64,000 nt of DNA from Flavobacteriales bacterium (GTDB lineage: Bacteria > Bacteroidota > Bacteroidia > Flavobacteriales_F > PHOS-HE28): the NCBI GenBank assembly GCA_020635655.1, contig JACJZI010000004.1, forward strand, positions 558,001 through 622,000, in the 5' to 3' direction. The position numbers were made by a program, and so were the translations under genes. This document shows, one piece after another, positions 31,462 to 40,402 of this stretch; position 1 is the first letter of the stretch; each line of letters starts with the position of its first letter. The notes beneath the pieces were generated by a model. The model did not search any database and had not been told where the DNA came from. It saw nothing but the letters and a program-made list of their open reading frames with translations.

Positions 31462-31557
31462 GTAGAGCCACGCCTTTGAGCCGGGGGACGTTCCAAGCCG
31501 CTCCTCCCCTTCCCGTGCCGTTCATGGATCGCCCCTCAGGGTCGCTGGGCACCCCGG

Positions 31558-31565
31558 TATCTTCG
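31558..31565 (+). promoter_or_regulatory. -7 box TATCTTCG of the ABC export operon
   Basis: Ends 6 bases before the ATG at 31572 and excludes the in-frame extension to 31476. Confidence 0.65.
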
Positions 31566-31571
31566 TGGCGC

Positions 31572-32276
31572 ATGATCGAGCTGCGCGGCATCCGCAAGTC
31601 GTATCGCATGGGCAGCAATGTGCTGCAGGTGCTCAAGGGGATCGACCTGCACGTGGGAAAAGGCGAACTGGTGAGCATCATGGGCTCCAGCGGGTCCGGC
31701 AAGAGCACGCTGTTGAACATCATCGGGATATTGGATGCTTTCGACAGTGGGGAATACCTGCTGGACAGCATGCCGATCCGGAACCAGAGCGAGACCGAGA
31801 GCGCCAGGCTCCGGAGCAAGTACATCGGATTCGTCTTCCAGAGCTTCAATCTGATCTCCTTCAAGAACGCACTGGAGAACGTGGCCCTTCCCCTCTACTA
31901 TCAGGGCGTTCGTCGAAGCAGGCGGAACGAACTGGCGATGGAAATGCTGGAGCGCGTGGGCCTGAAGGAATGGGCGCGCCACATGCCCAATGAGATGAGC
32001 GGCGGTCAGAAGCAACGCGTGGCGATCGCCCGCGCCCTGATCAGCAGCCCGAAGATCATCCTGGCCGACGAACCGACCGGTGCGCTCGACAGCACCACCA
32101 GTCACGACGTGATGGACCTGCTGCTCCGGGTGAACCACGACATGGGACTGACCGTGGTGATCGTGACGCATGAGCACGACATTGCCGCGATGACCCATCG
32201 GGTGATCCGGCTGAAGGACGGGCGGATCGAGGATGCGCACATGGACCCAGCCACGCTCACAGCCGATGTTCGATAG
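31572..32276 (+). CDS. ABC transporter ATPase, MacB/LolD type
   Basis: 234 residues. Walker A GSSGSGKST (38-46), Q-loop FVFQSFNL, signature MSGGQKQR, Walker B ILADEP, D-loop ALDS and H-loop VTHEHD are intact. It belongs to the MacB/LolD group (type VII mechanotransmission ABC systems), which move lipoproteins, antibiotics or peptides across the periplasm rather than the inner membrane. First gene of a four-gene operon; its end overlaps the first permease gene by 11 bases. Confidence 0.94.
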   Translation: MIELRGIRKSYRMGSNVLQVLKGIDLHVGKGELVSIMGSSGSGKSTLLNIIGILDAFDSGEYLLDSMPIRNQSETESARLRSKYIGFVFQSFNLISFKNALENVALPLYYQGVRRSRRNELAMEMLERVGLKEWARHMPNEMSGGQKQRVAIARALISSPKIILADEPTGALDSTTSHDVMDLLLRVNHDMGLTVVIVTHEHDIAAMTHRVIRLKDGRIEDAHMDPATLTADVR

Positions 32277-33510
32277 CGAGACCTGGAGCGAGATCTTCGA
32301 GAGCATCAGCAAGAACATGCTGCGCACGGTGCTCACCGGATTCGCCGTGTTCTGGGGCATCTTCATGCTCGTCATCCTCCTGGGCGCGGGCGAGGGACTT
32401 CGCAACGGTTTCGCCTACAATTTCAGGAACACCGCCACCAACAGCATCGAGATCTGGGGGGGTGAAACGAGCAAGCCATGGAACGGCCTACCGGCCGACC
32501 GGGACATCCAACTGGACGAGAACGACGTGGATGCGTTGCGCAATGGCATCCCCGGACTCGAGCACATCACGGGCAGTTACCGGGTATGGCGCGGCAACAG
32601 CCAGCTGCAGCACAACATGAACTACGGCAGCTACAACATCAATGGCGTGGTGCCGGAACAACAGGTCCTGGAAAGCCAGTCGATCCTGCGTGGTCGGTTC
32701 ATCAACGAGGTGGACGAGAACCAGGTGCGGAAGGTGATCGTGATCGCCGAGGATGCCCAGAAGGAACTGTTCAAGGAGGAGGACCCCATGGACCAATGGG
32801 TGAACGTGAACGGCGTTCCCTTTCAGGTGGTGGGTATCTACAAGTTCGAATCCGGCGGTCACGGCATGATGCAGCGCAGCCCCGTGTACATCCCGCTGAG
32901 CGCCGCGCAACGCGTCTTCAATGCACAACGCGACGTGGACAAGGTCATGTTCAGCTTCGCTGACGCCAGCGTGCTAGGGGCCAAGATGGCCCAGGACCGC
33001 GCCGTTCGGATCCTGGCCCGTCGGCACAACTTCGACCCGACCGACGAGCGGGCGCTCTGGCTGAACAACAACGTGGAGAACGTGGACACGTTCAACAATG
33101 TGTTCAACGGCATCACCGCCTTCCTCTGGTTCGTCGGCATCGGCAGCCTCATTGCGGGTATCGTCGGCATCGGCAACATCATGTTGATCGTCGTGAAGGA
33201 CAGGACACGGGAGATCGGTGTTCGAAAGGCGCTCGGGGCCACTCCGGCCAGTGTGATCGGCCAGATCCTTCTCGAGGCCCTTTTCGTCACGGCCATGTTC
33301 GGATACCTGGGTCTGGCCCTGGGTGTGGGTCTCCTCGAAGGGATCGCCAATGCGATACCTGGCAGTGAGTTCTTCCGCGATCCCACGATCGACATCGGCG
33401 TGGCGGTGAAGGCCCTGCTCGCGCTGATCATGGCAGGTGCACTGGCGGGCTACTTCCCGGCACGACGGGCGGCGGCGATCCGGCCGATCGAAGCATTGCG
33501 GGACGAGTGA
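32266..33510 (+). CDS. MacB-like ABC permease, copy 1
   Basis: 414 residues: one N-terminal transmembrane helix (TGFAVFWGIFMLVILLG), a large periplasmic MacB_PCD domain (about 50-270), and the FtsX domain with three helices ending in YFPARRAAAIRPIEALRDE. Topology is that of a type VII ABC permease without a fused ATPase. It shares its start (MFDSETWSEIFESIS) and overall plan with the next gene, indicating a tandem duplication. The two may form a heterodimer over a single ATPase. Confidence 0.92.
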   Translation: MFDSETWSEIFESISKNMLRTVLTGFAVFWGIFMLVILLGAGEGLRNGFAYNFRNTATNSIEIWGGETSKPWNGLPADRDIQLDENDVDALRNGIPGLEHITGSYRVWRGNSQLQHNMNYGSYNINGVVPEQQVLESQSILRGRFINEVDENQVRKVIVIAEDAQKELFKEEDPMDQWVNVNGVPFQVVGIYKFESGGHGMMQRSPVYIPLSAAQRVFNAQRDVDKVMFSFADASVLGAKMAQDRAVRILARRHNFDPTDERALWLNNNVENVDTFNNVFNGITAFLWFVGIGSLIAGIVGIGNIMLIVVKDRTREIGVRKALGATPASVIGQILLEALFVTAMFGYLGLALGVGLLEGIANAIPGSEFFRDPTIDIGVAVKALLALIMAGALAGYFPARRAAAIRPIEALRDE

Positions 33511-33622
33511 TCTCGAATGAGCGGTCGATGGTGTGCGATCGATGGGAATGGAGGAACGCGGGAGAAGGAACGAGGAGGCCGGTGACAATGGACCTTGGAA
33601 GGAATGAAGGACGGAACGAACG

Positions 33623-34870
33623 ATGTTCGATAGCGATCGTTGGAGCGAGATCTGGAACACGCTGAGCCGGAACAAGCTCCGCAGCTTCCTCACCATGTTC
33701 GGTGTGGGATGGGGCATCTTCATGCTCGTGGTGATGCTGGGCATGGGCAACGGGCTCAGCAATGCCGTTCTGAGCGGTTTCGAGGGGTTCGCCACGAACA
33801 GCTGCTTCATCTGGACCATGCCCACCACGAAACCGTTCGCGGGGTTCCAGCGCGGTCGCCGTTTCAACTTCGACAACGACGATATCCGGCTCATCCGCGA
33901 GAACGTCCCCGGCATCCAGATCTGCTCGCCCCAGCTGCAGCTCGGTGGCTGGCGCGGGGGCAACAACGTGAGCTACGGCAGCAAGACCGCCGCGTTCTCG
34001 ATCTACGGGTGTGAACCGCAGGTGCTGGAGGTGGAAGGTGTTCGCGTCACCAACGGTCGATTCCTCAACACGCAGGACCTTCTGGAAGAGCGAAAGACGT
34101 GCGTGATCGGCAAACAGGTGGTCACCCGGTTGTTCGAGCATGAGGACCCCATGGGCAAGTACCTCCGGATCAACGGGGTCTACTTCCAGGTGGTGGGCAT
34201 CACGGAGAAGAAGAACGGTGTGCGCATGGGCGATGATGCGGAGGCCAAGATCTACGTGCCGTTCACCACGTTCCAGAAGGCCTTCAACAGCCTGAACATC
34301 GTGCACTGGTTCACCATAGTGGGCGACCCCGGCGAGGATGTCGCAAATATCGAGAAGGACATCAAGGCATTGATGGCGCGCAAGCACAAGGTGGACCCAT
34401 CGGACGACAACGCGTTCGGTAGCTGGAACATGCAGGAATTCTACCAGCGCATGTCGGGGCTCTTCACGGCGATCGCAGGGATCAGCTGGTTCGTCGGCAT
34501 CTTCAGTCTGATCGCGGGCGTGATCGGCATCGGCAACATCATGTTGGTGAGCATCAAGGAGCGCACCAAGGAGATCGGCATCCGCCGCAGCATCGGCGCC
34601 ACCCCCGCCAATATCACCGGCCAGATCGTGCTGGAGGCACTGACGCTCATCTTCATCGCCGGATATGTGGGCCTGATCGCCGCCGTCGGTGTGCTGGAGG
34701 CCGTGAACACCTTCATGGGCAGCTCGGATTTCTTCCAGGACCCCGGCGTCGACCTGAACGTCGCCTTGATCGCCTTCGCCATCCTCATTGCCAGTGGCGT
34801 GCTTGCCGGGCTGCTTCCAGCTCGGCGCGCACTGGCCATCAAGGCCGTTGACGCACTCAGGGCCGAGTGA
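33623..34870 (+). CDS. MacB-like ABC permease, copy 2
   Basis: 415 residues with the same layout as copy 1: MFDSDRWSEIWNTLS, first helix GVGWGIFMLVVMLG, periplasmic domain, then SLIAGVIGIGNIMLVSIKERTKEIGIRRSIGA and a C-terminal LPARRALAIKAVDALRAE. The periplasmic domains have diverged more than the FtsX parts, so the two copies may contact substrate differently. A 112-base purine-rich gap without a promoter separates it from copy 1, consistent with one transcript. Confidence 0.92.
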   Translation: MFDSDRWSEIWNTLSRNKLRSFLTMFGVGWGIFMLVVMLGMGNGLSNAVLSGFEGFATNSCFIWTMPTTKPFAGFQRGRRFNFDNDDIRLIRENVPGIQICSPQLQLGGWRGGNNVSYGSKTAAFSIYGCEPQVLEVEGVRVTNGRFLNTQDLLEERKTCVIGKQVVTRLFEHEDPMGKYLRINGVYFQVVGITEKKNGVRMGDDAEAKIYVPFTTFQKAFNSLNIVHWFTIVGDPGEDVANIEKDIKALMARKHKVDPSDDNAFGSWNMQEFYQRMSGLFTAIAGISWFVGIFSLIAGVIGIGNIMLVSIKERTKEIGIRRSIGATPANITGQIVLEALTLIFIAGYVGLIAAVGVLEAVNTFMGSSDFFQDPGVDLNVALIAFAILIASGVLAGLLPARRALAIKAVDALRAE

Positions 34871-34904
34871 AACGCACACATTCACGGACCATGATCATCC
34901 ATCC

Positions 34905-36020
34905 ATGAAAAAGATCCTCCGCTACCTTCTCTTCATCGCCTTGGGCGCCCTGTTCATCTGGGTGATGTACTTCCTATATCAGAAGAACGCCACCCACCCG
35001 GACGAATTCACCGTCGAGCACGCGAAACGGACCGATATCGTCAAGAAGACCGTGGCCAACGGCAGCATCGTACCCCGCAAGGAGGTGGCGATCAAACCCG
35101 TGGTCAGTGGCATCATCCGGGAACTGTACGTGGACGCCGGCGACGAGGTGAAGGATGGTGACCCGATCGCCAAGATCCAGATCGTACCGGACATGCGCAC
35201 CCTCAGCCAGGCCGAGCAACGCGTGAACGCATCGCAGATCGACCTGCAAAATGCGCAGCAGAACTACGACCGGAACAAGCCGCTCTTCGACAAGGGCGTG
35301 ATCGCCGCGTCCGAGATGCAGACCTATGAGGTGGCATTGAGCACGGCGGAACAGGCCCTGGATGCCGCCCGGGAGGACCTGCAGGTGGTGCGCGATGGCG
35401 TGAGCCGCACCAGCACCGGCAACACCATCGTGCGGAGCACGATCACCGGCATGGTGCTGGATGTGCCCGTGAAAGAGGGGAACAGTGTGATCGAGCGCAA
35501 CAACTTCAATGAAGGCACCACCATCGCCAGCGTGGCGGACATGACCGACCTGATCTTCCAGGGCAAGGTGGACGAAAGCGAAGTGGGCAAGGTGGAGATG
35601 GGCATGCCGGTGGTGCTGACCGTCGGGGCCATCGAGGACACCAAATGGAATGCGGACCTGGAATACATCGCCCCGAAGGGTGTGGAGGACAATGGAGCGA
35701 TCCAGTTCGAGATCCGCGCTGCCGTGAACCTGAAGGACGGCCAGGAACTGCGCAGCGGCTACAGCGCGAACGCGGACATCGAGCTGGAACGCCGGGACAG
35801 CGTGCTGAGCGTTCCGGAAAGCATCGTCACGTTCAACGACAAGGGTGACAGTGCCTTCGTGGACGTGAAGGACGGTGAGGGATGGAAGAAGACCTACGTT
35901 CACACGGGTCTGAGCGACGGCATCAACATCGAGGTGCTTGATGGCATCACTGCCGACGAGGACCTGAAGGGGGCGAAGAAGAGCCAGGAGGAGGACGGTC
36001 CGGCCCACGGTGGGATGTAG
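34905..36020 (+). CDS. Periplasmic adaptor (membrane fusion) protein, MacA-like
   Basis: 371 residues. One N-terminal transmembrane anchor (LLFIALGALFIWVMYFLY), a split biotinyl-lipoyl domain (VVSGIIRELYVDAGDEVKDGDPIAKI), a coiled-coil hairpin (about 100-165, SQAEQRVNASQIDLQNAQQNYDRNK), and beta-barrel and proximal domains. It should bridge the two permeases to a TolC-like channel, which is not encoded here. The tail ends in an acidic/lysine-rich stretch. Last gene of the operon. Confidence 0.93.
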   Translation: MKKILRYLLFIALGALFIWVMYFLYQKNATHPDEFTVEHAKRTDIVKKTVANGSIVPRKEVAIKPVVSGIIRELYVDAGDEVKDGDPIAKIQIVPDMRTLSQAEQRVNASQIDLQNAQQNYDRNKPLFDKGVIAASEMQTYEVALSTAEQALDAAREDLQVVRDGVSRTSTGNTIVRSTITGMVLDVPVKEGNSVIERNNFNEGTTIASVADMTDLIFQGKVDESEVGKVEMGMPVVLTVGAIEDTKWNADLEYIAPKGVEDNGAIQFEIRAAVNLKDGQELRSGYSANADIELERRDSVLSVPESIVTFNDKGDSAFVDVKDGEGWKKTYVHTGLSDGINIEVLDGITADEDLKGAKKSQEEDGPAHGGM

Positions 36021-36039
36021 GTCCCGCGCCGGAACCTCA

Positions 36040-37497
36040 TCACAACCGGACGCCGGCAACGAGCACGTCGTCCACGCTGGCGCGATCCTGCTGCCACAGC
36101 TCGAGCGCACCCAGCAGACGGATGCGTTGTTGTGGTGCAGGAAGTGAGGTGACGGAGGTGATCAGTCCCTTGAACCGCCCCTTGCCGAACTTCTTGTCCT
36201 CCGGTCCACCGAATTGGTCGGCAAAGCCATCGGAGAAGAGATAGAGCATGTCACCCGGTCGATAGACGGTGACGGTGGCACTGAATCGAGGCAGGTCTTC
36301 CGTGGCGTGCAGGCCGACCGGCATGCGATCGGCCGGCAGCTCGATCAGCGCCCCGTCGCGTACCAGGTATCCCGGATTGAACGCCCCGGCGAAAGTGATC
36401 GTGGATGCCTCCGGATCGATGGCACAGAGGGCGATATCCATCCCATCACGTGATGCCTGTCCACCGCGTTGTTTCAAGGTGGCGATCACCTCCTCCCGGA
36501 GATGGCCAAGGATGGTCGCGGGTTCGCGGATGCCGTCATCCACCACCACCTTGTTCAGCAGGGCATGGGCGAGCATGCTCATCAGGGCGCCCGGCACGCC
36601 ATGGCCGGTGCAATCGGCGACCGCCAGGTGGATCCGGCCATGAAGCTTCCTGCACCAGAGCAGGTCGCCGCTCACGATGTCCCGGGCCCGCTGGAACATG
36701 AACGAATCCGGGAAATAGGCCCTGAGCGTGGTCGCATCCGACAGGACCGCACGCTGGATGCGTTGACTGTACGCGATGCTGCTGGTCAGGTCGCGGTGGT
36801 TCTCCTCGATGATCGCCTTTTGCTCCAGCACCCGCGCATTGCTCTCCTCCAACCGCAGGCGCAGGGCGATCTCGCGCAGGGCCTGCCGATACCGGGTATG
36901 GATGAGCACGGCCGACAACAAGGCGACGGTGACGAGAAGTGTCCCGCCATTGGCCATGATCTCCGCGGCCGATAGGGTGCTGAACGTGCCCAGTGCCCAC
37001 AGGTTCGCCACGAAGGACGTGGCGATCACGAACATCGAATACTTCCAAGGCCAGAGCACGATCATCGAAGCCCCGACGAAGAGCACGGCATAGGCCAGGC
37101 TGTGCATGCGGAACAGGGTCGGGTCCATGAAGCTCCACATGTAGGCGTTCTCCACACTGATCGACACGAAGGGGACCAGGACCACCTGCTCCGGCCCGTA
37201 CCGGAACCTGTGCCTGAGGAGCAACATGGCGATGATACCCGCCGATACCAGCAGGCGAAGGACCAGGAAACGTACCGCCAAGTGCGGCAATACGACCAGG
37301 TCGTTGAGGAAGAAGATCGGATTGACCACTGCGGCGAACCAGGATCCAGTAACGTGGTAGCGCATGGCCACACCCCGGGCCTCGCGTTCCTGGTCCGCCC
37401 GAACAGGGGGCGATACCACGAAGGTCCGGAGCCGGTCCAGGCCCCGTGTGAGCTGGGGGACCCGTCGGGCAAGACCAAAATGAACGGACAGGGGCAT
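36040..37497 (-). CDS. Membrane-bound SpoIIE-type PP2C serine phosphatase
   Basis: 485 residues. About six transmembrane helices fill the first half, then a helical linker (EIALRLRLEESNARVLEQKAII) and a C-terminal SpoIIE/PP2C domain with the metal-binding motifs SGDLLW, ADCTGHGVPGA and DGMDIALCAI, and FSDGFADQFGG. Such proteins dephosphorylate anti-sigma antagonists or partner-switching proteins in response to a membrane signal. No STAS or anti-sigma gene is adjacent. The start at Met 37497 gives a sensible membrane N-terminus; the upstream ORF extension crosses the divergent promoter region. Confidence 0.88.
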   Translation of the reverse strand: MPLSVHFGLARRVPQLTRGLDRLRTFVVSPPVRADQEREARGVAMRYHVTGSWFAAVVNPIFFLNDLVVLPHLAVRFLVLRLLVSAGIIAMLLLRHRFRYGPEQVVLVPFVSISVENAYMWSFMDPTLFRMHSLAYAVLFVGASMIVLWPWKYSMFVIATSFVANLWALGTFSTLSAAEIMANGGTLLVTVALLSAVLIHTRYRQALREIALRLRLEESNARVLEQKAIIEENHRDLTSSIAYSQRIQRAVLSDATTLRAYFPDSFMFQRARDIVSGDLLWCRKLHGRIHLAVADCTGHGVPGALMSMLAHALLNKVVVDDGIREPATILGHLREEVIATLKQRGGQASRDGMDIALCAIDPEASTITFAGAFNPGYLVRDGALIELPADRMPVGLHATEDLPRFSATVTVYRPGDMLYLFSDGFADQFGGPEDKKFGKGRFKGLITSVTSLPAPQQRIRLLGALELWQQDRASVDDVLVAGVRL

Positions 37498-37613
37498 CGC
37501 CTCGTTTACGGGGATCGCACCCGGCGGGTTCGACCAAGGTCGCGAACGACCATCCCATCGTGGCACGCGGACCGCAAGCCCACCCCAAGGGATCGAGGGA
37601 AAGTGCCCTGGTC

Positions 37614-37632
37614 GATGATGACCCACATCATC
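37614..37632. promoter_or_regulatory. Inverted repeat upstream of usp
   Basis: GATGATG and CATCATC (7-bp perfect) with a 5-base spacer, ending 21 bases before the -7 box of the universal stress gene, so it covers the -33 region. Candidate operator. Confidence 0.4.
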
Positions 37633-37653
37633 CCAAAATGTGCGCCTTCGCGC

Positions 37654-37661
37654 GATCTTTG
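37654..37661 (+). promoter_or_regulatory. -7 box GATCTTTG of usp
   Basis: One mismatch to TAnnTTTG; 19 bases before the ATG at 37681. Confidence 0.5.
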
Positions 37662-37680
37662 GTCCCATACCCACGCATCC

Positions 37681-38493
37681 ATGTCCCGGATCCTGATCCT
37701 GACCGACCTGAGCGAGGGGTCGTTCCACGCAGCCCGATTTGCCATTCGGGCATTCGACCCCGGCGCGCACGAGTTCATCCTGATCCGCAGTTTCATGGAC
37801 CTGGGCGATCCACTGACCCCATCCAGTATCGAGGCGATGCAACGTTCGATGGAGCAAGGGCTGGGGAGCTTCGAAGAGCGTCTACAGGCGCTTCCGGAGG
37901 CGTCGCACCTGCAGACGGGACATCTTGCGTTCAATGGTCCGCTCCTGGAAGCCGTGCATCAAATGACCGCCATGGGCGATGTGGAAGCCCTGGTCATGGG
38001 TACCCGTCCTGAAGGAAGACCGCTCCTTCTCGGAAGCAACACCTCCTCCATCATCAAGCATGCCGGAGTACCCGTCATCGCCGTACCGACCTCCTGGAAG
38101 GACCGTCCGCTCGATCGCATCCTCTATGCCGATGACCTGATGGACCAAGAAAGGACCGAAGACCTTGGTCCGCTGGTCCGGATCGCCCGGCGCGCCGGTG
38201 CGGAGATCGTCCGGATGCATATCTATCCGCTGGAAATGCTGGAGAAGGAGGAGCATCCCCTTCGCGAACTGGCGGAGGCCGATCCCCGGCTGGGCGATGT
38301 GCCTCATTCGGAGATCTACGTGCATGGCGACCGCGTGATGGAACGGCTCATGGAGCTCCTGGAGGACGACCGCTTCGGGCTGGTGGCGGTGATGCATCGC
38401 CGCACGGGCCTTTGGGATGGGCTGATGCACCGGAGCACAGCGAAACAACTGGCGCTGCATACGAGGGTACCGCTGTTGGTCATGCCGGGTTGA
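37681..38493 (+). CDS. Universal stress protein, tandem domains
   Basis: 270 residues made of two Usp domains. The first begins MSRILILTDLSEGSFHAARFAI and ends with VMGTRPEGRPLLLGSNTSSIIKHAGVPVIAVP, which carries the G-x2-G-x9-G(S/T)-like ATP-loop region. The second is more divergent (DRILYADDLMDQ to RSTAKQLALHTRVPLLVMPG). Usp proteins respond to energy or redox stress. It is divergent from the PP2C phosphatase gene with 183 bases between starts, so the two may share regulation. Confidence 0.9.
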   Translation: MSRILILTDLSEGSFHAARFAIRAFDPGAHEFILIRSFMDLGDPLTPSSIEAMQRSMEQGLGSFEERLQALPEASHLQTGHLAFNGPLLEAVHQMTAMGDVEALVMGTRPEGRPLLLGSNTSSIIKHAGVPVIAVPTSWKDRPLDRILYADDLMDQERTEDLGPLVRIARRAGAEIVRMHIYPLEMLEKEEHPLRELAEADPRLGDVPHSEIYVHGDRVMERLMELLEDDRFGLVAVMHRRTGLWDGLMHRSTAKQLALHTRVPLLVMPG

Positions 38494-38523
38494 GCCGCAT
38501 CCGCGCGACCACGACATCCTCGG

Positions 38524-38531
38524 TAGTTTCG
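38524..38531 (+). promoter_or_regulatory. -7 box TAGTTTCG, 4 bases before ATG
   Basis: Located 30 bases after the usp stop; drives the AI-2E family gene. Confidence 0.65.
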
Positions 38532-38535
38532 TCCC

Positions 38536-39594
38536 ATGCCATCGGTGAACGACCGCTTCCTTCGCTCCGCCCTGACAACCCTCGCGGTTATCGCACTGCT
38601 GTATCTGGGGCGCACGATCCTGGTCCCGCTGTGTTATGGCTTCCTGATCGCCATGGTGCTCTATCCACTGGTCGTCCGGCTGGAGCGCCTGGGTCTTCCG
38701 CGATGGTCGGCGATCGGGAGCGGTCTGTTGCTCATTGCGATCCTTTTCGCGGGGTTGGCCTGGATCCTGATCGGGCAGGTGGACCGGTTCCTGACCCGAT
38801 TGCCCGAGCTCACCGGCCGTTCGGGGACCGGCTTCGAAGTGCTCTGGCAATGGGTCCAAAGCGAAGTGGAACGTGTCAGCACGGACCCGGGTGATACCTG
38901 GTACGCTCGCGTGCTGCAGGCATTCCCAGCCCGGCTGGCGCCATACCTGGACCATCTGGTGGAACCGCTCTTCGGCATGGTGTTCGACCTGTTCATCATT
39001 CCGGTATTCGCTGCCTTGATCCTATTTGACCGACGGCATTGGGTGGCGGTGCTCACGGCCTGGATCGACCCCACCTGGGCACCGCGCCTGCCCGCACTGT
39101 TGCAGAAGGCCGTGACGAACTATGCGCGGTTCATCCTCGGCATGGCCCAGGTCTATCTGATCGTGGGTGCCCTGAACAGCCTCGGGTTCCTCGCGCTCGG
39201 GGTGCCGAACGCCGTGCTCTTCGGCTCACTGACCGCCGTTGCGACCATGATCCCCTACGTCGGGATCATCCTTGCCTCCCTGTTGCCCATCACGCTGGCC
39301 TACACCTCCACCGGGACCTGGTGGATGCCCGTGGGCGTGATCGCCGTACTTGCGGTGGTCCAGTACCTGGAGGCGAACCTGATCTTCCCCAGGATCGTGG
39401 GAGGCAAGCTCGGTCTGAACACGATGGTCTCACTCCTGGTGATCTTCGCCGGAGGTCTGATCTGGGGCATCGCGGGCATGATCCTGTTCCTGCCTTTGGT
39501 CTCTGTGTTGAAGCTCGTCAGTGAGGAGGTCCCACGATGGGCCCCGCTGCGAAAATTGCTTGGTATGGCAAAGGAGACCCAACGGACCAGCTAA
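38536..39594 (+). CDS. AI-2E family transporter (PerM/TqsA type)
   Basis: 352 residues with about eight transmembrane helices and a periplasmic loop in the first half (VDRFLTRLPELTGRS onward). The conserved tail blocks are present: LGVPNAVLFGSLTAVATMIPYVGIILAS and VQYLEANLIFPRIVGGKLGLN. Family members export small molecules (AI-2, possibly) or exchange ions; the substrate here is unknown. It precedes the Mla-type operon by 36 bases. Confidence 0.92.
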   Translation: MPSVNDRFLRSALTTLAVIALLYLGRTILVPLCYGFLIAMVLYPLVVRLERLGLPRWSAIGSGLLLIAILFAGLAWILIGQVDRFLTRLPELTGRSGTGFEVLWQWVQSEVERVSTDPGDTWYARVLQAFPARLAPYLDHLVEPLFGMVFDLFIIPVFAALILFDRRHWVAVLTAWIDPTWAPRLPALLQKAVTNYARFILGMAQVYLIVGALNSLGFLALGVPNAVLFGSLTAVATMIPYVGIILASLLPITLAYTSTGTWWMPVGVIAVLAVVQYLEANLIFPRIVGGKLGLNTMVSLLVIFAGGLIWGIAGMILFLPLVSVLKLVSEEVPRWAPLRKLLGMAKETQRTS

Positions 39595-39618
39595 GGTCCG
39601 ATGAACAGGGCCGCCCCC

Positions 39619-39626
39619 TACCTTGG
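39619..39626 (+). promoter_or_regulatory. -7 box TACCTTGG, 4 bases before ATG
   Basis: Argues for Met 39631 rather than Met 39601 as the MlaE start, since the latter would be upstream of the transcription start. Confidence 0.5.
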
Positions 39627-39630
39627 ACCC

Positions 39631-40401
39631 ATGGTCAGCACCACCGGCTATCGCGACCTGATCGAAGAGGCTGGGGATATGGCCCGGTTCACGGGACGCT
39701 TCTTTCGGGAGGTGCTCCGCCCACGCTACGAGTGGGAGGAACTGCTGCGGCAGGCCTTCATCAATGGGTACCGGTCCCTGCCGCTGGTCGCGGTGACCGC
39801 GTTCATCATGGGATTGGTCCTTACCGTGCAGAGCCGCCCCACGTTGGAACGGTTCGGTGCCGAGAGCATGCTGCCCGCCATGGTGGCCATCTCGGTGGTG
39901 CGTGAGATCGGCCCGGTGATCACCGCCCTGATCTGTGCGGGCAAGATCGGGTCCAGCATGGGCGCAGAACTCGGTTCCATGAAGGTGACGGAACAGATCG
40001 ACGCCATGGAGGTGAGCGGCACGAATCCGTTCAAATACCTGGTGGTGACCCGTGTGGTGAGCACGACGCTGATGGTGCCCGTGCTGGTGGTACTGGCCGA
40101 TGCCATCGCCATCTGGGCATCGTACATCGGCGTCAACTTCAAGGACACCGTCAGCTGGCCGCTGTTCCACCAGCAGGTCTTTGATTCGCTCATTTTCAGT
40201 GATCTCCTGCCCGCCTTCTTCAAGTCGTTCTTCTTCGGCTTCGCGATCGGCATCGTGGGATGCTACAAGGGGTTCCACACCGAGCGCGGCACCGAGGGCG
40301 TGGGCCGCGCGTCGCACAGTGCCGTCGTGGTGGCCTCGCTCATGATCTTCATGCTCGACCTGGTGGCCGTACAGATCACCGATATCCTGGGGCTGAACTG
40401 A
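39631..40401 (+). CDS. mlaE: MlaE-type lipid ABC permease
   Basis: 256 residues with five to six membrane helices and the MlaE hallmarks: FIMGLVLTVQSRPTLERFGAE, REIGPVITALICAGKIGSSMGAELGSMKVTEQIDAMEVSG, and a C-terminal VVVASLMIFMLDLVAVQI. It is the permease of an MCE-type phospholipid transport system in the inner membrane, keeping outer-membrane lipid asymmetry in other bacteria. Operon with the ATPase and MCE protein, separated by 1 base from the next gene. Confidence 0.92.
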   Translation: MVSTTGYRDLIEEAGDMARFTGRFFREVLRPRYEWEELLRQAFINGYRSLPLVAVTAFIMGLVLTVQSRPTLERFGAESMLPAMVAISVVREIGPVITALICAGKIGSSMGAELGSMKVTEQIDAMEVSGTNPFKYLVVTRVVSTTLMVPVLVVLADAIAIWASYIGVNFKDTVSWPLFHQQVFDSLIFSDLLPAFFKSFFFGFAIGIVGCYKGFHTERGTEGVGRASHSAVVVASLMIFMLDLVAVQITDILGLN

Positions 40402-40402
40402 G

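Noticed and set aside
33428..34885. 485-residue minus-strand ORF opposite permease copy 2
   Set aside because: His/Asp-rich shadow of the MacB-like gene; no homology features.
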